64,000 nt of DNA, taken from assembly GCF_003955665.1 (NCBI RefSeq), contig NZ_RXHU01000043.1, positions 1 through 64,000 of the forward strand, given 5' to 3'. Positions within the stretch are counted from its first letter, which is position 1. Each line of letters starts with the position of its first letter. The position numbers and the translations under genes were made by a program. The stretch comes from Paenibacillus whitsoniae (GTDB lineage: Bacteria; Bacillota; Bacilli; Paenibacillales; NBRC-103111). This document shows positions 16,106-24,048 of the stretch, one piece after another. The notes under the pieces were generated by a model, which was not told where the DNA came from, searched no databases, and saw nothing but the letters and a program-made list of their open reading frames with translations.

Positions 16106-17335
16106 ATGACTGCAACAAACCAGCTTCAAGCCGTGATTGATCGTATTCAGCCTTTACAGGATGAGGTTGTTCGGCAAGCCGACGACCATTTGAACCAACT
16201 AACGAAACCTCCGGGCAGCTTGGGAAAGCTTGAGGATATTGCCAGACAGTTGGCGGGCATTACCGGCGAGGTTATGCCGGTTTTTGAGAAGAAGGCCGTT
16301 ATTGTTATGGCCGGCGATCACGGGGTGTGCGAGGAAGGCATTTCGGCTTTCCCGGCGGAAGTGACGCCGCAGATGGTGCTGAACTTTCTGGCAGGCGGCG
16401 CCGCCGTCAATGTACTGGCACGGCATGCCGGGGCAGACGTTGTTTGCATCGATATGGGCGTGAACGCTGATCTTGAGCATCCGGCACTCCTGTCCCGTAA
16501 GGTGCGGAAGGGAACGCGCAATATGGCAAAAGAGGCTGCGCTGACACCAGAGGAAACGCTACAAGCGGTGCTGGCCGGTGTTGAGGTGGTGGACGATCTT
16601 GTCGCACAAGGCTATCGGCTGTTTGCCACGGGCGAGATGGGAATCGGCAATACGACGTCCAGCGCAGCAATTCTATGCGCGTTGACGGGGCTGGATGCCG
16701 GGGTAGCGGTTGGTCGAGGCACCGGCATCGACGACGCCAAATGGCTGCATAAGATGAACGTGGTGAATCGCGTGCTTGATCTGCACGGCCTGCGTGGGGC
16801 GAGTGGTGAGAAAAGCGGTATGGGGAGTGAGGTAAGTGATGAGACGGGCGGCAAGCTAGGTGGCGGGGCAAGAGATGAGAAGAGCGGCGAGATGAGTGGC
16901 GGGATGAGTGATGAGACGGGCGAGAAGCTAGGAGATGAGGTAAATGTTGAGAAGAGTGGCGAGATGAGTGGACGTGCGTTGGAGGTGCTGGAAAAAGCGG
17001 GCGGCCTTGAAATCGCCGGACTTGTCGGCGTCATTCTCGGCGCTGCGCAGCATCGCTGTCCGGTCGTGATCGACGGCTTCATCTCATCGGCAGCTGCATT
17101 GGTTGCCAGCCGACTGGCTCCACTCAGCGCGTCGTACATGCTGGCCTCGCACCTGTCGCAGGAGCAGGGGCATGCGAAGCTGCTGGAAGCAATCGGCCTC
17201 AGCGCGATGCTGCATATGGACATGCGGCTAGGCGAAGGCTCTGGTGCGGTTCTGGCGTTTCCGATGATTGAAGCGGCCGGTAAAATCATGAAGGAAATGG
17301 CAACGTTTGAAAGTGCGGGCGTGTCTAGGGAGTAA
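16106..17335 (+). CDS. cobT: Nicotinate-nucleotide-DMB phosphoribosyltransferase with repeat insertion
   Basis: A 409-aa protein, about 55 residues longer than usual CobT. It makes alpha-ribazole phosphate from dimethylbenzimidazole and nicotinate mononucleotide for the lower ligand of cobalamin. Hallmarks are KPPGSLGKLE (about 31-40), GDHGV near 72, GEMGIGNTTSSAA near 178 and the catalytic Glu in LGEGSGA near 375. The extra length is a Gly/Ser/Glu/Lys-rich insert (about residues 231-289, bases 16796-16972) between NRVLDLHG and EVLEKAGGLEIAG. It consists of a 23-residue and a 24-residue repeat beginning EKSG plus part of a third. All motifs flank the insert, so activity may be kept. I chose the ATG at 16106 because GGAGG lies 8 bases upstream. 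Confidence 0.92.
   Translation: MTATNQLQAVIDRIQPLQDEVVRQADDHLNQLTKPPGSLGKLEDIARQLAGITGEVMPVFEKKAVIVMAGDHGVCEEGISAFPAEVTPQMVLNFLAGGAAVNVLARHAGADVVCIDMGVNADLEHPALLSRKVRKGTRNMAKEAALTPEETLQAVLAGVEVVDDLVAQGYRLFATGEMGIGNTTSSAAILCALTGLDAGVAVGRGTGIDDAKWLHKMNVVNRVLDLHGLRGASGEKSGMGSEVSDETGGKLGGGARDEKSGEMSGGMSDETGEKLGDEVNVEKSGEMSGRALEVLEKAGGLEIAGLVGVILGAAQHRCPVVIDGFISSAAALVASRLAPLSASYMLASHLSQEQGHAKLLEAIGLSAMLHMDMRLGEGSGAVLAFPMIEAAGKIMKEMATFESAGVSRE
16808..16972 (+). repeat. In-frame 69/72-bp tandem repeat inside cobT
   Basis: Units begin GAGAAAAGC at 16808, GAGAAGAGC at 16877 and GAGAAGAGT at 16949, a period of 69 then 72 bases, with the third unit cut after 24 bases. AGTGATGAGACGGGC recurs at 16835 and 16907. 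All unit lengths are multiples of three, so the reading frame is kept. Confidence 0.9.
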
Positions 17336-18164
17336 CAGCCTGGAGTGAGGTGCGATCGTATGCCTCAGCTGCTCTCCATTCCACAAATCGGATGGGGTGC
17401 AGTCAGCGGCGTGAGTACGTTACGGAGGAGGCGTCGCTGCTGCTAACGGGCGCAATAGCGCTTATTTGGTGAAAAAGGCTCTCTTGCGGACGCTAACGGT
17501 TGTCACAGAGGCTATTTCCATGAAATCGATTCGATTTGCCTTGATTTCTTTGAAATATGCGTGGTGGCAACCGTTAGATTATAATCAGCTTGCTTTTCGG
17601 GACAATAAGCGCGCTGGTATCCGTTACGGCTTTTCTCCACGGCTTCTCGCTATGTTGTTTGGTCAAGCTGCGATCCCCAAAAGTTGTCAGTATAGAAGAT
17701 TAGCGGAACGTCAGTTCACTATTTGAGCCTAATCATGCTATTCTTAAGTAATAGAGGAACGTAGATACCTTATTCCACCTCAAAACCGATAAATCCCCTT
17801 GGATTAGCATAAATAAGGGCTTTCCGTTCCGCTTGGATGCCCCACGCACACTTTTTATCAAATTAGCGTCCTCTCGTTCCGCATCTGTTGAACAACACTA
17901 ACGTTCGACTGCGGATTTGATCTCATTGCGGCCAGCTACCTAACCTGGCATCCTTGTTCCCCCTATGTTTTGCACATTAGCGGTAACTACTCATACATGC
18001 TGGTGGGGTTCTGGAGATTGCGGGATCGGAAGGTGGGAAGGTTGAGCGAGATAAAGGTACTCACAATGCAGCCACCATGCAGTTGTGAGGCATCACAAGG
18101 AATGGAAATTTGTGCAGGCGGAACCGAGCTATTGTCACGGTAGTAACAAAAGAGGAGGTTTTTC
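17336..18164. other. 829-bp region without a convincing gene inside the cobalamin locus
   Basis: No ORF with a ribosome site and family resemblance was found; an 86-codon ORF at 17466-17726 is not supported. The stretch holds an imperfect 85-base palindrome (17493-17577) with arms CTAACGGTTGTCAC and GTGGCAACCGTTAG. It also holds repeated AGCGGAAC or GTTCCGC cores (near 17702, 17831 and 17874) and a hairpin at 18060-18089 (CTCACAATGCA with TGCAGTTGTGAG). I saw no second cobalamin riboswitch. It separates the transport/cobT genes from cobU. Confidence 0.6.
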
Positions 18165-18920
18165 GTGGCTGTTCTAATAACGGGAGGCGCGCGAAGCGGG
18201 AAAAGCGGCTTCGCTGAGCGGCTCGCGATGCATCGCGGTTCGCATGGGATCTATATCGCGACTTCGCAAATATATGATGAGGAAATGCGCGAGCGGGTTA
18301 GCCGTCATCGGCGGCAGCGGGAGACGGCAGGCTTCCCGTGGGTGACGCAGGAGGAACCGCTGGGGCTGCTAGAGCTACTGACGTCGAGCGGGCTTGACGG
18401 CGGCAACCTGCAGACCGTCGTATTGGTAGACTGCCTGACGCTGTGGCTGACGAACTGGCTGCTCAAGGTGGAGAGTGAGCCGAATTGCGAGGAGCTGGTC
18501 ATGCAGCAAATCAAGGAGCTGGCGGATGCGGTGTCCTCCTACAGTGGACACTTACTGCTGGTGACGAATGAAGTCGGGGACGGCATCGTGCCGGAGTACC
18601 CGCTGGGACGGCAGTTCCGCGACTTGGCTGGCTGGATGAATCAGCGGCTGGCAGAGGTGTGCGAGGAGGTTTTTCTTGTAACGGCAGGCATACCGGTTGA
18701 ATTGAAAAGCATTGCTTACAGGATCGGGGATGGGGCAGCGACGGGGCAGGCGGACTCACGGTTGCCTTCGCAAGCGCCAGGCTCGCAAGCGCCCGACACG
18801 CAAGCGTCTGACTCGCAAGCACCAGGTCCGCAATCGCCAGGCTCGCAAGAGGCTGACACGCAAGCGTCTACTCCGTATACGATTGCACCACGGATGCTTT
18901 CTCCGGATCAAAGGCGGTGA
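18165..18920 (+). CDS. cobU: Adenosylcobinamide kinase / guanylyltransferase with repeat tail
   Basis: A 251-aa protein. Residues 1-190 are a complete CobU: P-loop GGARSGKS (6-13), the guanylylated His in VSRHRRQR (about 46), VDCLTLWLTN, and TNEVGDGIVP with GRQFRDLAG. CobU phosphorylates adenosylcobinamide and transfers GMP to it. Residues 202-236 are seven 5-residue repeats of the type S/T-Q-A-P/S-G/D, encoded by 15-base tandem repeats; a short tail (TIAPRMLSPDQRR) follows. Usual CobU ends near residue 190, so the tail is an addition. Start is GTG with AGAGGAGG 8 bases upstream. The next gene begins 5 bases after the stop. Confidence 0.92.
   Translation: MAVLITGGARSGKSGFAERLAMHRGSHGIYIATSQIYDEEMRERVSRHRRQRETAGFPWVTQEEPLGLLELLTSSGLDGGNLQTVVLVDCLTLWLTNWLLKVESEPNCEELVMQQIKELADAVSSYSGHLLLVTNEVGDGIVPEYPLGRQFRDLAGWMNQRLAEVCEEVFLVTAGIPVELKSIAYRIGDGAATGQADSRLPSQAPGSQAPDTQASDSQAPGPQSPGSQEADTQASTPYTIAPRMLSPDQRR
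18768..18872 (+). repeat. Seven 15-bp tandem repeats in the 3' end of cobU
   Basis: Seven contiguous 15-base units starting TCGCAAGCGCCAGGC at 18768. They encode SQAPG, SQAPD, TQASD, SQAPG, PQSPG, SQEAD and TQAST. Copies differ by a few bases, so the array is not brand new. There are no spacers, which excludes a CRISPR array. Confidence 0.93.
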
Positions 18921-18925
18921 TCGCC

Positions 18926-19933
18926 ATGTGGATGTATTCTTGGCAGGAACTCTTTGGCATGACGGGAGCCGCCATCCTCATTGACTGGCTGGTCGGCGAT
19001 CCGAAATGGCCGACGCATCCGGTTATTTTGATCGGCCGCTGGATTCGGTGGGTGGAAGGGAAGCTGTACGGCAAGCCGGCCGATGCCGGCAGCAGCCCGG
19101 CCTACTCAGACAAGCAGCTTCGCGCCAGAGGAATTGTGCTGATGCTGTCCACGATCCTGTTGAGCTTTCTTGTCATGGCTGCGCTTGTGTGGATCGCGGA
19201 CGCCATTCATCCATGGCTCGGCTATGCCGTGTCCACGTGGTTCATCTCCACGACTGTGGCGATCAAAGGCCTGAAGGACGCGGCGTACCTCGTCGCCGTC
19301 CCGCTGCAGGCGGGCAACCTCGCGGACGCCCGCAAGTACACCGGCTACATCGTCGGCCGTGACACGGCGGCGCTCGATGAGCCGGAGCTGACGCGCGCCG
19401 TCGTGGAGACGGTCGCGGAGAACATCGTGGACGCGGTCGTCGCGCCACTCTGCTACGCCCTGCTTGGCGGCGCGCCGCTCGCCATGCTGTACCGGGCATC
19501 GAATACGCTGGATTCGATGGTGGGCTACCGAAATGACCGCTACGGTCATTTCGGCTGGGCGTCGGCCCGCTGGGACGACGCCATGAACTGGATCCCGGCG
19601 CGTCTCACCGGGATGCTGCTCGTGCTCGTGGCCCTGGCCAAGCCGGGCCTCTCGGCAAGGCGTGCGGCGGCGGCCGTGCGCCGCTTCGCGCACTTGCATC
19701 CCAGCCCGAACAGCGGCATACCCGAGTCGGCGGTCGCCGGCGCACTCGGGATAGAGCTCGGCGGGCTGAACGTGTACGGCGGCGTCGCCAGCGAGCGCGC
19801 GCGCCTCGGGTGGCCGCTGCGTCCGCGGACGCAGCGGGATATTAGGTACGCCGTAGAGATGCTCTACGGCGTCAGTTATGTCATGATGGGAGGATTGCTG
19901 TGCGCCTTACTCGTCTTTGCATGGATTGGCTGA
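18926..19933 (+). CDS. cbiB: Adenosylcobinamide-phosphate synthase
   Basis: A 335-aa membrane protein with at least four hydrophobic segments. Family marks are DWLVGDPKWPTHPVILIG near the N-terminus, GRDTAALDEPELTRA, ETVAENIVDAVVAPL, YRASNTLDSMVGY and HPSPNSGIPESAVAGALG. It joins the aminopropanol arm, as its phosphate from CobD, to cobyric acid. I chose the ATG at 18926 because AAAGGCGGTGATC (18910-18922) matches the full anti-Shine-Dalgarno complement at 12 of 13 bases. A GTG at 18917, overlapping the cobU stop, is the alternative and would add three residues. Confidence 0.92.
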   Translation: MWMYSWQELFGMTGAAILIDWLVGDPKWPTHPVILIGRWIRWVEGKLYGKPADAGSSPAYSDKQLRARGIVLMLSTILLSFLVMAALVWIADAIHPWLGYAVSTWFISTTVAIKGLKDAAYLVAVPLQAGNLADARKYTGYIVGRDTAALDEPELTRAVVETVAENIVDAVVAPLCYALLGGAPLAMLYRASNTLDSMVGYRNDRYGHFGWASARWDDAMNWIPARLTGMLLVLVALAKPGLSARRAAAAVRRFAHLHPSPNSGIPESAVAGALGIELGGLNVYGGVASERARLGWPLRPRTQRDIRYAVEMLYGVSYVMMGGLLCALLVFAWIG

Positions 19934-20724
19934 AGGCGTGCGTCGCCGCCTTTCAGTTCTTGACGCGCCTGCCGATTCCGCTGCAGATCGATTACACCGA
20001 AGCGGTGTTTCGGCGCAGCGTTGTTTTTTATCCGCTCGCCGGGGCCGTCATCGGGGGACTGTTGTATGGCGCAGGGGCCTTGCTGGTGCATCTGCTGCCG
20101 CCGCTGCCCGCCGCTGCGCTGCTGCTCGCCTTCTGGATCGCCCTGACCGGCGGCCTTCATCTCGACGGGCTGATGGATACCGCCGACGGTGTGCTCAGCC
20201 ATCGCTCGCGCGAGCGAATGCTGGAAATCATGAAAGACAGCCGCGTCGGCGCGATGGGTGTGATCGTTTGTGTGATGCATGTGCTTGTGAAGCTGTCATT
20301 AGTATATACGTGGCTTGAAATGTTGAAGTCAAACGATGGAGGCAGTTGGCGGCTGGGGCTCATCCTTGCGCCGATGTGGAGCCGCTGGTTTATGGTGGCG
20401 GCGATTCAAGGCTGGCCGTATGCCCGCAAAGAGGCAGGGCTAGGCAGCCTGTTTCAAAGCGTCACCCCGCGCTTCACTTCAGCTTCGTTGGGCGTAGCCC
20501 TGCTCACCACTACGCTTGTGGCGTGCATTGCCGGCCAAGGTGTAAGCGGGATGGCCCAGCTGCTGCTTGGCGCAGCGCTCCTCACCGTGTTTGCAGGCGT
20601 CGCGTTCGGCGCTTATTTCGCCCGCAAGCTGGGCGGGCAGACCGGGGATACGTACGGGGCGATCAACGAGCTGCTGGAAAGTGTGATTTTACTAGGATCT
20701 ATAATCGCTATGCTTCATATTTAG
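19900..20724 (+). CDS. cobS: Adenosylcobinamide-GDP ribazoletransferase (cobalamin synthase)
   Basis: A 274-aa membrane protein with about six hydrophobic segments. The catalytic acidic motif GGLHLDGLMDTADG (about 86-99) and the N-terminal FQFLTRLPIP are typical CobS. It joins adenosylcobinamide-GDP and alpha-ribazole (phosphate) in the last assembly step at the membrane. The GTG at 19900 has GGGAGGA 7 bases upstream and lies 34 bases inside cbiB, so the two are probably translationally coupled. The alpha-ribazole phosphatase CobC is not seen in the window. Confidence 0.92.
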   Translation: MRLTRLCMDWLKACVAAFQFLTRLPIPLQIDYTEAVFRRSVVFYPLAGAVIGGLLYGAGALLVHLLPPLPAAALLLAFWIALTGGLHLDGLMDTADGVLSHRSRERMLEIMKDSRVGAMGVIVCVMHVLVKLSLVYTWLEMLKSNDGGSWRLGLILAPMWSRWFMVAAIQGWPYARKEAGLGSLFQSVTPRFTSASLGVALLTTTLVACIAGQGVSGMAQLLLGAALLTVFAGVAFGAYFARKLGGQTGDTYGAINELLESVILLGSIIAMLHI

Positions 20725-20746
20725 CGTGTGAAAAGGAGACATTGGC

Positions 20747-21865
20747 ATGCTGGAACGATATGGGCACGGCGGCGACCTGTTGACAGCGCAGGAGACGTTC
20801 GGCCTACCAAAAGAGCACTTTACGGACTTCAGTTCGAACATGAATCCGCTCGGCCCCCCGGCTTGTGTGCGGGAAATTGTGGCGGAGGGATGGAAGGACA
20901 TTCACAAATATCCCGATCCTGCGGTTCGGGCCTTACGGGGCAAGCTGGCGCATAAATACGGGGTCGACCCGGAGAGCATCCTGGTCGGCAATGGGGCCGC
21001 AGAACTGATCGATCTGATCGTCCGCGTGCTGAAGCCGGAAAGAACGGGACTGGCCAGACCTTCGTTCAGTGAATACGAGGAAGCGGTGCATAAGACGGAT
21101 GGGAAGCTGCTCAATATTCCGTTGTTAGCCGGGAACGGGTTCGCGCTCGCGGAGTCTGAACTGGATCGCGTCATGTCGCATACGGACCTGCTCTTTCTTG
21201 GACATCCGAACAACCCGACCGGCAGGCTAATTGCGGGTGACGTTCTGGACATGCTGCTGCGCAGTAAGCGCAGGCTTGTGCTGGACGAAGCGTTCATGGA
21301 TTTTATTGAGGATGAGCAGTCACACTCGATGCTTCCGCTTGCCTCGCAAAGCCGCGATCTGATCGTCATTCGCTCCATGACGAAGTTTTATTCGATCCCC
21401 GGCATTCGACTCGGTTTCATGGTCGCGCATCCGGAGCTGATTCGCGAGGCCCGCCGGCTGCAAGTGCAGTGGAGCGTGAACGACCTGGCCCAGCGCATCG
21501 GCTGTGCGGTGCTCGAGGACACGCCGTTTGAGGAGGCTAGCCGGAGGTGGCTGCGTGAGGAGAAGCCATGGCTCAGCGCACAGCTCGGTTCATTGGGACT
21601 CGAAGTCGTGCCGAGCGATGTGAACTTTCTGCTGTTCTCGTTTCCTAAGGCAACGGGGATGACGGCAGCCAATGCGCAGCAGCTTCTGGGACAGCAGGGC
21701 ATTCTGCTCCGGGACGCTTCCCACTTTGAAGGGCTGGACGAACGGTATTGCCGGGTAGCCGTGAGGCTGAGAGCGGATAACGAAAAGCTGGTTGCTGCGC
21801 TCACGATGATATTGGATGCATTCCCCGTCTCTGGGGGAAGGGGAGGTGTTCACCATGAGGCATGA
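20747..21865 (+). CDS. cobD: Threonine-phosphate decarboxylase
   Basis: A 372-aa fold-type I PLP enzyme close to histidinol-phosphate aminotransferase. It starts ERYGHGGDL, then DFSSNMNPLGPP, FLGHPNNPTGRL, LVLDEAFMDF and the PLP lysine in RSMTKFYSIPGIRLGF, the usual CobD series. It makes (R)-1-amino-2-propanol phosphate from threonine phosphate for CbiB. AAAGGAG precedes the ATG by 7-8 bases. The HisC-like fold could mislead, but the HGGD N-terminus and position inside the cobalamin operon fit CobD. The end overlaps the cbiP start by 11 bases. Confidence 0.92.
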   Translation: MLERYGHGGDLLTAQETFGLPKEHFTDFSSNMNPLGPPACVREIVAEGWKDIHKYPDPAVRALRGKLAHKYGVDPESILVGNGAAELIDLIVRVLKPERTGLARPSFSEYEEAVHKTDGKLLNIPLLAGNGFALAESELDRVMSHTDLLFLGHPNNPTGRLIAGDVLDMLLRSKRRLVLDEAFMDFIEDEQSHSMLPLASQSRDLIVIRSMTKFYSIPGIRLGFMVAHPELIREARRLQVQWSVNDLAQRIGCAVLEDTPFEEASRRWLREEKPWLSAQLGSLGLEVVPSDVNFLLFSFPKATGMTAANAQQLLGQQGILLRDASHFEGLDERYCRVAVRLRADNEKLVAALTMILDAFPVSGGRGGVHHEA

Positions 21866-23477
21866 GGAAGGAAATGACGACGTGATGCAAGCGAAACCTA
21901 CTCAAGCGCAGGCGGCCACACTGATGGTGCAGGGAACTGCTTCCGATGTCGGCAAAAGCATTCTGACTGCGGCGTTGTGCCGCATCTTTGTACAGGATGG
22001 CTGGCGGACGGCGCCTTTTAAATCCCAAAATATGTCCCTCAATTCCTATATCACGTATGACGGCAAGGAGATCGGCCGGGCGCAGGGCGTGCAGGCGGAT
22101 GCGTGCCGTATTCTCGCGACGACGGACCATAATCCCATTCTGCTCAAGCCGAAGCAGGATATGGTCGCGCAGGTTGTTGTGCACGGCAAGCCGTATGCGG
22201 ACCTGGATGCCCGCACGTACCGGGAGCAATACTTGGCGGTAGCGGAAGGTATCGTCAAGGAGTCGCTGGCTCGCCTTCGCGCAGGGCATGATTTGATCGT
22301 ACTGGAAGGTGCGGGTAGTCCGGCGGAGGTCAATCTCAAAGATCGCGATATCGTCAACATGCGCCTTGCAGGCTGGGCGGATGCGCCGGTGCTGCTGGTG
22401 GCGGACATTGATCGGGGCGGTGTTTTCGCATCGATCGTCGGCACATTGGAAATCTTGACGCCGGAGGAACGGGACAGAGTCAAAGGGTTTATCATTAATA
22501 AATTTCGCGGTGATGTCTCCCTGCTGAAGCCAGGACTCGATTGGTTGGAAGCCAAAACCGGAAAGCCGGTGCTCGGTGTGATTCCTTATTTGCCGCAGCT
22601 AGGCATCGAGGATGAAGATTCGGCTTCACTTGACAGCAAGCGAAGCATGAAGCAGCGCGAGGTGCGCGAAAAGAGGCAGGATCAGCTGGACATTGCGGTG
22701 ATTCGACTGCCGAGGCTCTCCAATTTTACGGATTTCGATCCGTTAGAAGAGGAGCCGGACGTTCATTTTCGTTATATTTCCCACTTGTCCGAGTGGGGAA
22801 CGCCGGATGCAATTTTGCTGCCGGGCAGTAAGAACACGATGGACGATCTTTACCACTTGAAGGAAAGCGGGCTTGCCGCCCGTATTCAGGCATTTGCGCA
22901 GGAGGAGCAGGGCCATGTCGCCGGCATTTGCGCAGGATACCAGATGCTAGGGGGGATTTTACACGATCCGGATGGTTTCGAATCCGACCATGTGCGGCTG
23001 CGAGGATTGGGCTTACTGCCGACGGAAACCTTTTTCACGCCGGAAAAAAGAACGGTCCGAGTGGCCGGGGTCTCTTCTCTTTTTGCGGAAGACGGAATAG
23101 GCTATGAGATTGAAGGGTATGAAATTCATATGGGCCGTACGCGCTATTCTCGCGAGGTCGAGGCGCCGTTTCTGATCACCGAAACCTCGTCAACCCACGG
23201 GGAGCGGCATCCTGACGGGGCCGCATCGCTCGATCAGCGGGTGTGGGGAACGTACGTGCACGGCATTTTGCATAATGACGATTTCCGGAGGGCTTGGTTA
23301 AACCACATCCGTGCGGGTAAAGGGCTGCCGCCGGCAACGGTGGGCGTTCGTTTCAAAGCGAAGCGGGAGGCGGCCTTCGACCGGTTGGCGGACCATGTGC
23401 GGGAGCATTTGGATCTTGCCGCTATCTATGAGATGATAGAACTGCCCTTATCCATACACAAGGAGGAGAAGTGCTAG
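21855..23477 (+). CDS. cbiP: Cobyric acid synthase (glutamine-dependent)
   Basis: A 540-aa enzyme that amidates four side chains of adenosylcobyrinic acid a,c-diamide. The N-terminal ATPase domain starts with VQGTASDVGKSILTAALCR, and FKSQNMSLNSY follows. The C-terminal glutamine amidotransferase has the nucleophile Cys in GICAGYQMLGG and the catalytic His in GTYVHGILHND. The ATG at 21855 has GGGGAGGTG 7 bases upstream and overlaps the end of cobD. A second ATG at 21885 is also possible. CbiA, which supplies the substrate, is not in this window. Confidence 0.93.
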   Translation: MRHEEGNDDVMQAKPTQAQAATLMVQGTASDVGKSILTAALCRIFVQDGWRTAPFKSQNMSLNSYITYDGKEIGRAQGVQADACRILATTDHNPILLKPKQDMVAQVVVHGKPYADLDARTYREQYLAVAEGIVKESLARLRAGHDLIVLEGAGSPAEVNLKDRDIVNMRLAGWADAPVLLVADIDRGGVFASIVGTLEILTPEERDRVKGFIINKFRGDVSLLKPGLDWLEAKTGKPVLGVIPYLPQLGIEDEDSASLDSKRSMKQREVREKRQDQLDIAVIRLPRLSNFTDFDPLEEEPDVHFRYISHLSEWGTPDAILLPGSKNTMDDLYHLKESGLAARIQAFAQEEQGHVAGICAGYQMLGGILHDPDGFESDHVRLRGLGLLPTETFFTPEKRTVRVAGVSSLFAEDGIGYEIEGYEIHMGRTRYSREVEAPFLITETSSTHGERHPDGAASLDQRVWGTYVHGILHNDDFRRAWLNHIRAGKGLPPATVGVRFKAKREAAFDRLADHVREHLDLAAIYEMIELPLSIHKEEKC

Positions 23478-23478
23478 G

Positions 23479-24048
23479 ATGAAAATTTATACGCGTACGG
23501 GAGATGCCGGACAGACGGGGGTTATCGGCGGACGGGTCGATAAGGACGATGACCGCGTTGAAGCTTACGGCACGACGGATGAGCTGAACTGTTTCGTGGG
23601 TCAGGCGATGAGTTTTATGGACCCACAGCTGTACCCGGACTTGCTGCCGGATCTGCTGCAGGTGCAGCACGAACTGTTTGACTGCGGCTCCGATCTTGCG
23701 CTGCTGAAGCCGGAGCTGCGTCCCTATAAAGTAACGGCGGCGATGGTAGACGCGCTGGAAGCGTGGATTGATAAATACGATCAAGAGACGCCGGATATTA
23801 CGCGCTTTATTTTGCCTGGCGGAGGAAAAGTCTCCTCTACCTTGCATGTGTGCCGCACCGTGTGCAGGCGGGCTGAGCGCCTTGTCGTTACGCTGGCGCG
23901 CACGCAGGAGATCAATCCAGAGGTTCGCCGCTATTTGAACCGGCTGTCCGATTTCTTTTTTACCGTGGCTAGAACCGCGAATTTTCGCGAGGGTGTGCCG
24001 GATGTGGAGTATGTGCGAAGCGCAGAGGTGTTCAGACGCAAATCATGA
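23479..24048 (+). CDS. pduO: PduO-type ATP:cob(I)alamin adenosyltransferase
   Basis: A 189-aa helical-bundle protein. The N-terminal ATP-binding loop TRTGDAGQTGVIGGRVDKDD, the central CRTVCRRAER and the LNRLSDFFFTVAR helix with its Arg/Asp pair mark the PduO family. It transfers the adenosyl group of ATP to cob(I)alamin or to corrinoid precursors. AGGAGGAG lies upstream of the ATG, which follows the cbiP stop directly. Its stop overlaps the pseudouridine synthase start (ATGA). Automated pipelines may name it cobO, but the sequence type is PduO, not CobA/CobO. Confidence 0.92.
   Translation: MKIYTRTGDAGQTGVIGGRVDKDDDRVEAYGTTDELNCFVGQAMSFMDPQLYPDLLPDLLQVQHELFDCGSDLALLKPELRPYKVTAAMVDALEAWIDKYDQETPDITRFILPGGGKVSSTLHVCRTVCRRAERLVVTLARTQEINPEVRRYLNRLSDFFFTVARTANFREGVPDVEYVRSAEVFRRKS

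Noticed and set aside
17466..17726. 86-codon ORF in the cobalamin gap
   Set aside because: No ribosome site, odd composition, no family resemblance, and it overlaps the palindrome element.
17336..18164. Second cobalamin riboswitch before cobU
   Set aside because: No B12 box and no GCCACTG-type core could be found in the region.
18768..18872. Short CRISPR-like array
   Set aside because: The 15-base units are contiguous, without spacers, and lie in frame at the end of cobU.
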